From Apopatosoma sp963618495 (GTDB lineage Bacteria > Bacillota > Clostridia > Oscillospirales > CAG-272), in assembly GCA_963618495.1 (NCBI GenBank), contig CAVESF010000015.1, forward strand, positions 1-50,944: DNA of 50,944 nucleotides, given 5' to 3'. The notes beneath the pieces were generated by a model that saw nothing but the letters and a program-made list of their open reading frames with translations, was not told the origin of the DNA and did not search any database. Shown here piece after piece: positions 33,550 to 41,881 of this stretch; within the stretch, counting starts at the first letter, position 1, and each line of letters starts with the position of its first letter. Made by a program: the position numbers and the translations under genes.

Positions 33550-34388
33550 TTGATATAAAATGTGATTAATTTTGCATCACGCAACTGTGCAGGATTATCT
33601 GGATTTTTGATTTTAACATCCGAAATTTTTAAACATTCCTTGGATTTTTCCATATCAATCAAAGCATTTCTATTATCCAGGCTGTTCCATTTGTCAGAAT
33701 TAATCACACACATAAAATTAAATTTATTGGAATAGTTTCTGTTATAAATATAATTGAATACCGTCCAAGGATTTTCAATCCCCCACATTCCACGAACACG
33801 AAGATATGTAATTCCCAGTGGGTCTACTTTGTTAACTCGTCCTAATTCATTTGTATCAGCAAACTCCACATTAGGAATAGATTCCACACCGTTCTTAATT
33901 GTTGTTTTAACTTTACTATAGCATTCCTCAGCCGCGCAATAATCATATCCGTAAACCATTGCAAGATGCTTCAAACTGTTATTTTGAACCACTCCAACAC
34001 AATATACAATATCTTTTTTATCCCATACTTCGGCATTTCTACATGCAGAAGAAATCATAGTGCTATCCGATCTAAGAACTTGCTTGGGGTAACTACTATT
34101 AAGAGCCAGTGAGGCAGTGTTTGTTTCAATCTTTTTGATTTCAATGGCATCTCCCTTTTTCAACATAGCATCAGGAGGGTTAGAATTGTTCCCCAAATAC
34201 GAAAAGACTTCGCTCATTTTTTGAAGTCTCGCCTGTTCATTAAGCCCAAACGAATTTGCAAACAAATCCTTAATGTACTCTTCCAAAGCCTCTCCTGCAT
34301 TATTGGCTCTATTATGCCCCTTATAATATGAAACTACTTCTGTTACTGGTTTATTTACAAGATTTATAACTGCATCAATTATATTCAT
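33546..34388 (-). CDS. Type II restriction endonuclease, NgoPII family (GGCC)
   Basis: A 280-residue nuclease. Segments NRANNAGEALEEYIKDLFA, FSYLGNNSNPPDAM, GDAIEIKKIE, RVDPLGITYLRVRGMWGI and VKIKNPDNPAQL match the RE_NgoPII family, isoschizomers of HaeIII that cut GGCC. The DAIEIKK segment fits a PD-(D/E)xK catalytic core. It starts directly after the methyltransferase stop behind AAGAAAGGA. Codon use is clearly more AT-rich than the neighbouring chromosome, a sign of transfer. The reading frame is intact. Confidence 0.88.
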   Translation of the reverse strand: MNIIDAVINLVNKPVTEVVSYYKGHNRANNAGEALEEYIKDLFANSFGLNEQARLQKMSEVFSYLGNNSNPPDAMLKKGDAIEIKKIETNTASLALNSSYPKQVLRSDSTMISSACRNAEVWDKKDIVYCVGVVQNNSLKHLAMVYGYDYCAAEECYSKVKTTIKNGVESIPNVEFADTNELGRVNKVDPLGITYLRVRGMWGIENPWTVFNYIYNRNYSNKFNFMCVINSDKWNSLDNRNALIDMEKSKECLKISDVKIKNPDNPAQLRDAKLITFYIK

Positions 34389-34389
34389 T

Positions 34390-35388
34390 TCAGTTTCCTT
34401 TCTTTAATGTTTCTTTGATTTCTTTGGCTATCTCGTATGCCAAATTGACGGGGACTGCATTTCCAATCATTTTATAAGCATCATCGGCATCCTGATAGAT
34501 AAATTGAAAATCATCAGGAAATCCCTGTACCCGGGCAACCTCACGAATTGTCATGCGCCGATATAAGGATTCCTTTCCTTCAACAAATCGACAATCGTTT
34601 TTTCCGACCTTAATCATTTTGGGTGCTTGCGGATGAAGCTGACACTGCCGTCCGGATGCTTGAACAGTAAACGCTTGCTCATCCCATGACTTAACGCGAT
34701 TTCGACTCATAAATATTGGCGAGAAAGCACCTGTAAAATATTCATTATTATTGATCGCATTAGGATTGTGTTTGTTATGTGGGGATGTCGGGACTGCTGT
34801 ATCCTGCAAGTCCCATATAATATCGCGCAAGGTAAGCTTTTTTTCATTATCGACCGTCGATCCCTCTGGAAATCTGAAATCTATATGCAAGTCTTTTCTG
34901 AACCCAATGTAGAAAACACGCTTTCTCTCTTGTGCCACACCGTAATTTTTCGCATTTACCAATGTCAGTGTAACATCATAACCGCAATCTTCAAACATTG
35001 CAAGAATATTTTTCACGGCTTCCGAATGGCGGTTTGCAAGCATGCCGCTAACATTCTCGGCAAGGAAGAACTTCGGCTGTTTTTTTCGCAGAATTCGTAT
35101 ATACTCATAGAACAGCTGACCTCTCGCGTCATCTATCCCTCGAAGTGAACCAGCTTCCGACCAACTTTGGCAAGGCGGTCCGCCAATAATGCCGTCGATT
35201 TCATCCGGAAAATCATCTTCCGCAATATTGCGAATATCACCTTCTATCAGATGAGTATTTGGATGATTCACCTTAAATGTTTCATATATCTTTTTATCAT
35301 ATTCGTTTGCGATCGGTATCTCGAATCCGGCTTTTTCAAATCCGAGATCCAACCCGCCGCATCCGCTAAATAAGCTCAGTATAGTCAT
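34390..35388 (-). CDS. DNA cytosine-5 methyltransferase, HaeIII-like (GGCC)
   Basis: A 332-residue modification enzyme closely resembling M.HaeIII. Motif I SLFSGCGGLDLGF, motif IV GGPPCQSWSEAGSLRGIDDARG with the catalytic cysteine, motif VI FFLAENVSGM, motif VIII YGVAQERKRVFYIG, the recognition region (SRNRVKSWDEQAFTVQASGR, QCQLHPQAP) and motif X MIGNAVPVNLAYEIA are all intact. It should protect GGCC from the adjacent NgoPII-like nuclease by methylating the internal cytosine. It starts 12 bases after the controller gene stop. Confidence 0.93.
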   Translation of the reverse strand: MTILSLFSGCGGLDLGFEKAGFEIPIANEYDKKIYETFKVNHPNTHLIEGDIRNIAEDDFPDEIDGIIGGPPCQSWSEAGSLRGIDDARGQLFYEYIRILRKKQPKFFLAENVSGMLANRHSEAVKNILAMFEDCGYDVTLTLVNAKNYGVAQERKRVFYIGFRKDLHIDFRFPEGSTVDNEKKLTLRDIIWDLQDTAVPTSPHNKHNPNAINNNEYFTGAFSPIFMSRNRVKSWDEQAFTVQASGRQCQLHPQAPKMIKVGKNDCRFVEGKESLYRRMTIREVARVQGFPDDFQFIYQDADDAYKMIGNAVPVNLAYEIAKEIKETLKKGN

Positions 35389-35400
35389 TGCTGTTTTTCC

Positions 35401-35625
35401 TCAGATTCTACTACCATTTTCAGATGGCACTATCTCCACTATATCATCCATCGTGCAACCGAGCGCCGTGCAGATTTTCACGAGCACGTCGCTTGATACG
35501 GTTGCGCCGTCTTTTTTCATTTTTGCGAGCGTTGCAGGGCTAATTCCTGCCATTGCGGCGAGCTCCTTGCTCTTCATCTCGCGGTCAATCAGTAGTTTGA
35601 ACAATTTTTTGTAGCTTACAGCCAT
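35401..35625 (-). CDS. XRE-family helix-turn-helix controller protein
   Basis: A 74-residue DNA-binding protein. The helix-turn-helix is MKSKELAAMAGISPATLAKMK, followed by the YozG/Cro-like tail VLVKICTALGCTMDDIVEIV. As first gene of the C-M-R unit it is probably the controller that delays nuclease expression, although the closest family also includes general XRE regulators. GAGGTG precedes the ATG. Confidence 0.85.
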   Translation of the reverse strand: MAVSYKKLFKLLIDREMKSKELAAMAGISPATLAKMKKDGATVSSDVLVKICTALGCTMDDIVEIVPSENGSRI

Positions 35626-35665
35626 TTTTGCACCTCATACACAGTCGGAATTGGTAAGTAATCAT

Positions 35666-35694
35666 AGTATACCATATAAATTGCGATAATACAA
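35666..35694 (-). promoter_or_regulatory. Promoter of the restriction-modification operon
   Basis: Minus-strand TTGTAT (35689-35694) and TATACT (35666-35671) with a 17-base spacer, 40 bases before the controller ATG. Confidence 0.55.
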
Positions 35695-35824
35695 GGTTAA
35701 ATAGCGGGATTGCCAAATTATTTTTGCGTTTTCAGGCAAAATCGCGTGTTTTCCCACCACTTCCGCACCACCCGATTTTCCGGAATTTTTTTGACCGCAT
35801 GTTTTTCTCATGCAATTATATTTT

Positions 35825-35946
35825 ATGTAAAATGTTCCGAAAAGCATCACTTTCCGGAACATTCAGAATACTGACAAAGCCCATCTCAAACAAGAGACGG
35901 GCTTTGCCGGTGATCTATCCCCGTCATCCGACAGGGGACTTTTTTG
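35825..35946 (+). ncRNA. Candidate structured small RNA (three hairpins)
   Basis: Three successive hairpins lie in a gene-free stretch: 35831-35863 (AATGTTCCG...CGGAACATT with an inner AAAG/CTTT), 35876-35905 (AAAGCCC...GGGCTTT extended by TCTC/GAGA), and 35918-35938 (TCCCCGTC with GACAGGGGA) followed by a run of six T. TTGACC at 35791 could be a -35 element, but the -10 is weak. The second hairpin may instead terminate the DUF3048 gene on the minus strand. No known RNA family recognised. Confidence 0.3.
35876..35905 (-). terminator. Probable terminator of the DUF3048 gene
   Basis: A 12-base stem (AAAGCCCATCTC with GAGACGGGCTTT, one mismatch) around AAACAA, about 85 bases after the minus-strand stop. 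The following T run is short. Confidence 0.45.
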
Positions 35947-35989
35947 CGGGAATCCGCATTTTAATCTGTTTTGTTATTCGCCGAAGCTA

Positions 35990-37291
35990 TCAGCCGAGAA
36001 CTCTGACGGAAGTAGAGTCGGCTTTGTTCACGAAGGAGATGCAGGTATTGCCCGCATTGAGCTTAAGGGATGTGCCGTCAGCATATGTGAGAACGAGTGG
36101 TGCTGTCTCGCCGGATTTGCTCCATCTTATCTCAATAGCCTTGCCTTCGCTTATATACATACCTGTGCCGCTGCCGATAACAACGATATCAGCAAGGTTC
36201 GGATCTTCCTTTGTACCCGCATAGTTGGTAACCTGTGTGTTGAGCGTGATGAGGTTCTTGAAAGAGAGCTGTTCGCCTGTCACGGCATCCTTGTGAGCGC
36301 TGCCGTCCTGATTGCGGTAGTATCTGCCGTTTGTGTACGTATATTCAACATTCTTGCTTCCTGCAGCGTTTTCGAGCGTGAATGAAACGATAACTCTGTT
36401 TGCTGTTTTTGCATTCGGCATATTCGCGGATGTGCCGTATGTCATGAAGCTGAGGCTTTCGCTATGCGAACGGTTTGCGCTGAAGCCGGAGACATTTGTG
36501 CAGAGACCGTATTTGAGAGTATCTTTGAATGCGTTTGATACGAAGAGCGTATCCCACTGGAGGTCTTTGCGTGCGCCGTAATTCTTGATTGTGCCGTACT
36601 TTGCACCGCTTTCAGCCTGTGAGAAACGAGCCTCATCCTTGGTATTTACATATCCGTAGTAAATTTTGCCCTTGGAAGAAATGTAGCGACCGTAAAGTCT
36701 TTCCGCAATGGAAGCGAAAAGCTCGTTTGTAGAGGGAGAGGCTACAATAGCGCCGCTGTGGCAAACGAGAATAGCGTCATGATTGAACGCGCTGAAGATA
36801 TGATAATCTCTGCCGGAACGGAGATTGCATATCGGCTCAAGATCGTCGTAATCGGCTATAACAGCCATGAAACGGGTGATACCGGGAGCTACGAGACCTT
36901 CATAGAGGATATCTGCCTGGGTAAGACCTGTCTGACGGGGATAAGCGAACTGGATATTGTCAACGATGACGGCTATCGGACGCTTTGCGGAAACATCGCT
37001 CTCGCAGGGCAGACCTGTAAGAGGATTTACATAGTTGCCTGAGGGGGGAACTACGGGCTTCGTTGAAGAAGCTGTTGTAGAAGTATCTCTTGTATCGGTT
37101 GTTTCAACGCTGTTTGTTGTATTTGATGATGATGTGCTGTCTCCTGTTGAGGGGATGGTCCATACGGGGTCTGTGGTGGTCTGGGTCGGATCTGGCTGTT
37201 TATTACCGCAGCCGGATACCAGGCAACCTACTGCCACAAGGGCAATAACGAGAGCAAAAACCACGATTAACTGTTTAAATTCTCTTTTCAT
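35990..37291 (-). CDS. DUF3048 domain lipoprotein (YerB-like)
   Basis: A 433-residue secreted lipoprotein with lipobox LVSGC (Cys28), a Thr/Ser-rich linker (about 33-90) and the two-part DUF3048 domain: PLTGLPCESDVSAKRPIAVIVDN, ADILYEGLVAPGITRFMAVI, NLRSGRDYH and the C-terminal DIVVIGSGTGMYISEGKAIEIRWSK half. YerB of Bacillus is the reference protein; its role is not firmly known. It has its own consensus promoter. Confidence 0.9.
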   Translation of the reverse strand: MKREFKQLIVVFALVIALVAVGCLVSGCGNKQPDPTQTTTDPVWTIPSTGDSTSSSNTTNSVETTDTRDTSTTASSTKPVVPPSGNYVNPLTGLPCESDVSAKRPIAVIVDNIQFAYPRQTGLTQADILYEGLVAPGITRFMAVIADYDDLEPICNLRSGRDYHIFSAFNHDAILVCHSGAIVASPSTNELFASIAERLYGRYISSKGKIYYGYVNTKDEARFSQAESGAKYGTIKNYGARKDLQWDTLFVSNAFKDTLKYGLCTNVSGFSANRSHSESLSFMTYGTSANMPNAKTANRVIVSFTLENAAGSKNVEYTYTNGRYYRNQDGSAHKDAVTGEQLSFKNLITLNTQVTNYAGTKEDPNLADIVVIGSGTGMYISEGKAIEIRWSKSGETAPLVLTYADGTSLKLNAGNTCISFVNKADSTSVRVLG

Positions 37292-37342
37292 TTTTCCAAC
37301 TCCTGTTTTTTTGTATCACGAGCGATACCTTAATACATTTGT

Positions 37343-37371
37343 ATTATACCACTCTTTTATTCAATTGTCAA
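37343..37371 (-). promoter_or_regulatory. Consensus sigma-A promoter of the DUF3048 gene
   Basis: Minus-strand TTGACA (37366-37371) and TATAAT (37343-37348) with a 17-base spacer, about 50 bases before the ATG. Confidence 0.75.
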
Positions 37372-37405
37372 ATCTTTTCTTAAAGAAAAGCATAAAATTC
37401 TTCCG

Positions 37406-37870
37406 TCATTTTTTGTGCGATTTTTTCATTTCCCGCAATTTTACGAAAAAATCCGATAAAAGACGGGAACATTCGTCCTCCATCAGTCCGCCCGTCACCT
37501 CGGGCTTATGATTGTAGCCGACCGCGAGAAGGTCTGTTTTCGTACCGAAAGAGCCTGCCTTTTCGTCCCGCGCACCGAAAAAAACGCGCCGGATGCGGGC
37601 ATTTATTATCGCGCCCGCGCACATCGGGCAGGGCTCGAGCGTGACATACATATCGCATTTATGCAGTCGCCAACCGCCGAGCGTGCGGCATGCTTCGTCT
37701 ATTGCCTTGATTTCGGCATGACAAAGTGCGTTTTTGTCCGTTTCTCTCGTATTGCAGCCTCTGCCGACTATCACTCCGTCGCATACGATGACGGCACCGA
37801 CAGGCGTTTCGAGCAGAGCCTCCGCTTTCTTTGCCTCTTCTATCGCTTCAAGCATGAATTTCTCTTCCAT
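37406..37870 (-). CDS. tadA: tRNA adenosine(34) deaminase TadA
   Basis: Deaminates A34 of tRNA-Arg(ACG) to inosine. The 154-residue protein has the zinc site His51-Ala-Glu53 (CHAE) and PCPMC with Cys81 and Cys84, plus the family segments TPVGAVIV and FGARDEKAGSFGT. I chose the ATG at 37870, 6 bases after GAGG; the ATG at 37873 and a GTG at 37882 are alternatives. It follows the CPBP gene in one transcript, with almost no spacing. Confidence 0.94.
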   Translation of the reverse strand: MEEKFMLEAIEEAKKAEALLETPVGAVIVCDGVIVGRGCNTRETDKNALCHAEIKAIDEACRTLGGWRLHKCDMYVTLEPCPMCAGAIINARIRRVFFGARDEKAGSFGTKTDLLAVGYNHKPEVTGGLMEDECSRLLSDFFVKLREMKKSHKK

Positions 37871-37878
37871 CATGTACC

Positions 37879-38718
37879 TCACTTGAAGAAAATCTGATGA
37901 ATCATGGCTGAAATCACATACAGGAAAAACACGGGAGAGAGCATTTCCGTCGCGCCTGTTTCAGCATCCTGCGCCGCCTCTTTTTTAAGCGCACGCATAA
38001 GGCACGGCATCATGATGAGAGTTACCGCGAGGCATGCAGCGGCGAAAGCAAGCGTTACGATATTGCAAGTGCGCACCGTGCAGAAAGCCGAGAGTACACC
38101 GGAGGCATAGGCTGTCAGATTATTGAGAAAATGCACAGCCATGACGATGACAAACGAGCCTGTTTTCAGATAAGTCGCTCCGAGAATCAGACCGCAAACG
38201 AATGCATAAGGGAATTTTTCCGCAGAGAAGTGCATCAGGGCGAAGAAAAGCGCGGAGATTATCATCGCGGCAGACCTGTTGTATACGGCGAGTTTTCCTG
38301 CTATCATGCGGCGCATCAGATATTCCTCGAGAAATGCCGGCAGAACTATCAGAAGCACTGCGGAAAGAATACGCTCGAGCGTTGTGTCCTGAACAGCCGC
38401 TGATTTGGATGGGAAAATCAGCGAGTAGGCAAGACCGAAAAGAAATATCGCCGTGAAGCTTGCGGCAAGCACCGCAAAATATTCCGAGCCGCTAAAAGAG
38501 ACATTACATGAATAGTCTCCGAGAGCGAGCTTTTTGCCGCCGAATTTCATTATGAGTATCGGTATGCCGAGCCGAAGCACCGTAAACAGTATGGAAATGC
38601 CGATGCTGACAGCGCCGTGCAGCCCTGACAGCACGGCGGAACTTGCCATATGGAGAAGCATATGGCATAACATTGCCACAGATGCAAGCGAAGCTGTCGC
38701 TTTAGCTTTATTCTTCAA
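37879..38718 (-). CDS. CPBP family intramembrane glutamic endopeptidase
   Basis: A 279-residue membrane protein with about seven to eight helices. The catalytic motif 1 EEYLMRR, motif 2 FALMHFS and motif 3 HFLNN define the CAAX-protease/bacteriocin-processing (ABI) family. Substrate unknown. It begins with TTG, 8 bases after GGGAGGTG, and is the first gene of the CPBP-tadA unit. Confidence 0.88.
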   Translation of the reverse strand: MKNKAKATASLASVAMLCHMLLHMASSAVLSGLHGAVSIGISILFTVLRLGIPILIMKFGGKKLALGDYSCNVSFSGSEYFAVLAASFTAIFLFGLAYSLIFPSKSAAVQDTTLERILSAVLLIVLPAFLEEYLMRRMIAGKLAVYNRSAAMIISALFFALMHFSAEKFPYAFVCGLILGATYLKTGSFVIVMAVHFLNNLTAYASGVLSAFCTVRTCNIVTLAFAAACLAVTLIMMPCLMRALKKEAAQDAETGATEMLSPVFFLYVISAMIHQIFFK

Positions 38719-38747
38719 TTCGCACCTCCCCGACTTTCCTTTTTATC

Positions 38748-38776
38748 ATATTACCATAAAACCGCCTTTTTGGCAA
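38748..38776 (-). promoter_or_regulatory. Sigma-A-like promoter of CPBP-tadA
   Basis: Minus-strand TTGCCA (38771-38776) and TAATAT (38748-38753) with a 17-base spacer, 30 bases before the TTG start. Confidence 0.5.
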
Positions 38777-38836
38777 TATGATTTTTGATTTTATTAAAAA
38801 AAGCGTAAAAATACAAAAATTTCGGGGCTTTTTGTA

Positions 38837-38865
38837 TTGAAATTCCGCGCCCGAAAGGCTATAAT
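38837..38865 (+). promoter_or_regulatory. Sigma-A promoter of GH94-tdk
   Basis: TTGAAA (38837-38842) and TATAAT (38860-38865) with a 17-base spacer, 45 bases before the ATG at 38911. Confidence 0.65.
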
Positions 38866-38910
38866 GAATGTATTAAGCCAAAAAATAATTTTCACAGGAG
38901 ATTTTTTCTT

Positions 38911-41190
38911 ATGAACGGATACAAATGGTACGGACATTTCGAGGGTGACGGCTCCACCTTTGTGATAACAGAGCCGGAGACCCCCCGCCACTGGTATAAT
39001 TATATGTATAATGACGAGTATGTCACTTTCACATCGCAGGTTGGCTTCGGCGAGGGCCTTGCGCAGGACGATATGGGCAGAAGAATCCCGCTCCTATCAA
39101 ACAGAAACATTTTCATCTGCGAGGGCGAGCGCTCATGGAGTGCTTTCGGTTTACCGATAGGCTACGGCTACACCGATTTTTCCTGCGCTCACAGCAACGG
39201 AAGCAGCGTCATCTCTCTTTTATATAATGATATAAAGAGCGCTGTCCGCATTTTTGTGCCGAACGAGGGCAAATACGAGATATGGAGCGTCACGCTCACG
39301 AATAATTCCGATAAGGCGCGCGATCTGAAAGTCATTTCCTATGCGAAAACCGAACTGGACGACCCATACAAGCCGCAGGGCTACAATCTCGCATGGGGCG
39401 GCTTCAATAAGGCGAAAAACGCCGTTTTCGGCAGATACTATATGCCTTTCTACAGTAAGCGCAATCGCCCCGTATGGGGCTATATGGCTTCCTCCGAGGA
39501 GGCGACGGGCTTCGATGCGAGAAGAAACGCATTCATCGGTCCCTATGGCGACGAGCAGCATCCCGTCGCTCTGCGCAAGGGAAGCGGCTGTACGGGAAGC
39601 GACTGCAACTCCGAAAAGCTCTGCTATGCTCTCGAAAACACGCTCACACTCGGCGCAGGAGAGAGCAAAACGGTTCATTATATAGTTGGCGCGGCACTCT
39701 CCGAGGATGAATTTCTCCGTCCCACCGACGAATCCGTTGCGAGCGAATTTGCCGAAATGGAGAAGAAATATGCGCTCCGCCTGCACGATGTCGAGATAGA
39801 GACGCCTGTCGAGCATCTCAATTATCTCTACAACGGCTGGCTCCGTTATGCCACGGATATGGGTAGCCGCTGGGCGCGCGTGCGTCATAACGGATATCGC
39901 GATATGACCAGCGACACGGAATGTCTTGCCGCGATAAATCCCGCGCTCGCATGGGAGCGCATGAAGCGCGTGCTTTCCTATCAGTATGAAAACGGCTATG
40001 CGCCGAGAACGATAATCGGCGGCAATATCGCCGACAGAAATTTTGCCGACAATACCGTATGGATGACATTTGCCGTTCATACGATAATCCGCGAGCTCGG
40101 CAAGCCCGAACTTCTGCTGGAAGAAGTCAGGTTCAATAACGGCTCGTGCGGCTCCGTTTACGAGCATATCCGTCGCTCCGTGGATTATCTCTATAATTTC
40201 CAAGGCTTGTATGGTCTTGTCCGCATATGGGGCGGCGACTGGAACGACTGCGTAAACTACGCGGGTCTGGGCGGCAAGGGCGTTTCCGTATGGCTCTCGA
40301 TAGCATGGGTACGCGCCGCAAAAATGCTCGCGGAAATCGCCGACTGGCTCGGAAAGAGCGCGGACGCCAAGCTTGCGCGCGAGCGTGCCGCAATCATGGA
40401 GCGCCGCATAAACGAATACGGTTGGGATGAAAAGGGCGGCTACTATATTTACGCCCGCACCGACGACGATATAAAGATGGGTGCCTCCGACTGCGAAGAG
40501 GGCAGAATATTCCTCATTCCGCAGCTCTGGTCTGTTTTTGCCGGCATGGGCGAACGCGCCGCAGGCGCCATGGACAAGGCGGAAGAAATTCTTGAGACGA
40601 ATCTCGGCATACGCCTTGCTTATCCCGCATATTCTCATCAGTACAGCTATATCGGTTCCATGGCGGAAAAGATGCCCGGCGTTCAGGATAACGGCGGTAT
40701 CTATCTGCATCCCTCCGCATGGAAGCTTGCCGTGGACAGCATTCTCCGCCGTCCCGACCGCGTGGAAGAGGGCATAAAGAAGATGCTCCCCTCCGATACC
40801 GACTATGCGGTCAAGTGCGGCGAGCCTTATGCGATGTTCAATTCATATTTCGCACCCGAAACAGGCTACCGCGCTGGCACACCCGGTCAGAGCTGGAGAA
40901 CAGCCTCAAGCTCATGGATGCTCAAGAGCATCACGGAATATGTTTTCGGTCTGCATGCGGAACTTGACGGTCTGCGTATAGACCCCTGCCTGCCGCTTTC
41001 ATGGAAGAGCAGCAAGATAACAAAAGTATTCCGCTCCTGCCGCTATGAGATAACTTTCCTCGGAAACGGAGAGGGAAGCGATGTCCTCGCCATGGAAATA
41101 AACGGCAAGCCCGCAAGCTATAAAAACAATGTTGTTCCCTCAGTCGCAGGAGAGACGCTGAAGATTACCGTTCATCTCGGAAGGAAATAA
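38911..41190 (+). CDS. Glycoside hydrolase family 94 phosphorylase-like enzyme
   Basis: A 759-residue cytosolic protein of the cellobiose/chitobiose phosphorylase family, which splits a beta-linked disaccharide with phosphate. N-terminal beta-sandwich to about residue 280, then an (alpha/alpha)6 barrel with SRWARVRHNGYRD and the catalytic segment GGDWND (Asp443, Asp446), followed by a C-terminal beta domain. In most GH94 enzymes GYRD is followed by xxQD; here it reads MTSD, so substrate preference may differ. Sugar identity is not predictable. AGGAG lies before the ATG, and tdk follows after 2 bases. Confidence 0.87.
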   Translation: MNGYKWYGHFEGDGSTFVITEPETPRHWYNYMYNDEYVTFTSQVGFGEGLAQDDMGRRIPLLSNRNIFICEGERSWSAFGLPIGYGYTDFSCAHSNGSSVISLLYNDIKSAVRIFVPNEGKYEIWSVTLTNNSDKARDLKVISYAKTELDDPYKPQGYNLAWGGFNKAKNAVFGRYYMPFYSKRNRPVWGYMASSEEATGFDARRNAFIGPYGDEQHPVALRKGSGCTGSDCNSEKLCYALENTLTLGAGESKTVHYIVGAALSEDEFLRPTDESVASEFAEMEKKYALRLHDVEIETPVEHLNYLYNGWLRYATDMGSRWARVRHNGYRDMTSDTECLAAINPALAWERMKRVLSYQYENGYAPRTIIGGNIADRNFADNTVWMTFAVHTIIRELGKPELLLEEVRFNNGSCGSVYEHIRRSVDYLYNFQGLYGLVRIWGGDWNDCVNYAGLGGKGVSVWLSIAWVRAAKMLAEIADWLGKSADAKLARERAAIMERRINEYGWDEKGGYYIYARTDDDIKMGASDCEEGRIFLIPQLWSVFAGMGERAAGAMDKAEEILETNLGIRLAYPAYSHQYSYIGSMAEKMPGVQDNGGIYLHPSAWKLAVDSILRRPDRVEEGIKKMLPSDTDYAVKCGEPYAMFNSYFAPETGYRAGTPGQSWRTASSSWMLKSITEYVFGLHAELDGLRIDPCLPLSWKSSKITKVFRSCRYEITFLGNGEGSDVLAMEINGKPASYKNNVVPSVAGETLKITVHLGRK

Positions 41191-41192
41191 TC

Positions 41193-41777
41193 GTGGCTAA
41201 GCTTTATTTCAAATACGGCGCGATGGGTTCATCGAAATCCGCAAACGCGCTGATAACAAAATTCAATTACGAGGAGCGCGGAATGCGCGTCTGGCTGATA
41301 AAGCCATCGACCGACACGCGCGACGGCGCGGGGATTATCGCCTCGCGCATAGGTCTCTCGGCAAAGGCGGATATCATTTCTCATGATGAGAGCATCATCG
41401 CTCTGCTCGACAGAATGAGCGGGATTGATGTAATAATCACGGACGAATGTCAGTTTTTTACGCCCGAGCAGATAGACGAGCTGCGCGAGATAGTCAATTT
41501 CCGCAATATTCCCGTGCTTTGCTTTGGACTGCGCACAGACTTCATGACGCATCTTTTCCCCGGAAGCAGGCGGCTTCTCGAGATAGCCGATTCGATAACG
41601 GAGATAAAAACCATATGCTCCTGCGGCGCAAAGGCTATAGTCAATGCACGCATTGATTCCGATGGTCATGTGATAACCGCGGGCAGTCAGGTTTTCCTCG
41701 GCGGAAACGACAGCTATGTCGCTATGTGCCATAAATGCTGGTCGAGAGCGATAAAAAGCGGCGAAAAGGTAAAATAA
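41193..41777 (+). CDS. tdk: Thymidine kinase
   Basis: Phosphorylates thymidine for pyrimidine salvage. The 194-residue protein starts with GTG after GGAAGGA. It has the P-loop YGAMGSSKSANA, Walker B DVIITDECQFF, and a zinc-binding lasso with ICSCG and MCHKCW. In the standard type II Tdk P-loop a GK pair precedes Ser; here it is SK, still lysine-containing. It shares the GH94 promoter, an unrelated pairing. Confidence 0.93.
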   Translation: MAKLYFKYGAMGSSKSANALITKFNYEERGMRVWLIKPSTDTRDGAGIIASRIGLSAKADIISHDESIIALLDRMSGIDVIITDECQFFTPEQIDELREIVNFRNIPVLCFGLRTDFMTHLFPGSRRLLEIADSITEIKTICSCGAKAIVNARIDSDGHVITAGSQVFLGGNDSYVAMCHKCWSRAIKSGEKVK

Positions 41778-41786
41778 CATATCGTG

Positions 41787-41807
41787 AAATGCCGCATTGC
41801 GGCATTT
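41787..41807 (+). terminator. Hairpin after tdk
   Basis: A 9-base stem AAATGCCGC/GCGGCATTT with a 3-base loop followed by TTG. Supports the stronger terminator just downstream. Confidence 0.55.
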
Positions 41808-41817
41808 TGCATAAGCG

Positions 41818-41858
41818 AAAAAATATCGGCGCCCGCATCTGCGGACTCCGATATTTTT
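41818..41858. terminator. Bidirectional terminator between tdk and uraA
   Basis: AAAAATATCGG (41819-41829) pairs with CCGATATTTTT (41848-41858). A and T runs on both sides fit both converging transcripts. Confidence 0.8.
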
Positions 41859-41881
41859 ATGTAAGGGGGGATATGATTATT

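Noticed and set aside
35662..35862. Minus-strand frame of 66 codons between the controller gene and DUF3048 gene
   Set aside because: It overlaps the promoter and hairpins, has no ribosome binding site, and its composition is not protein-like.
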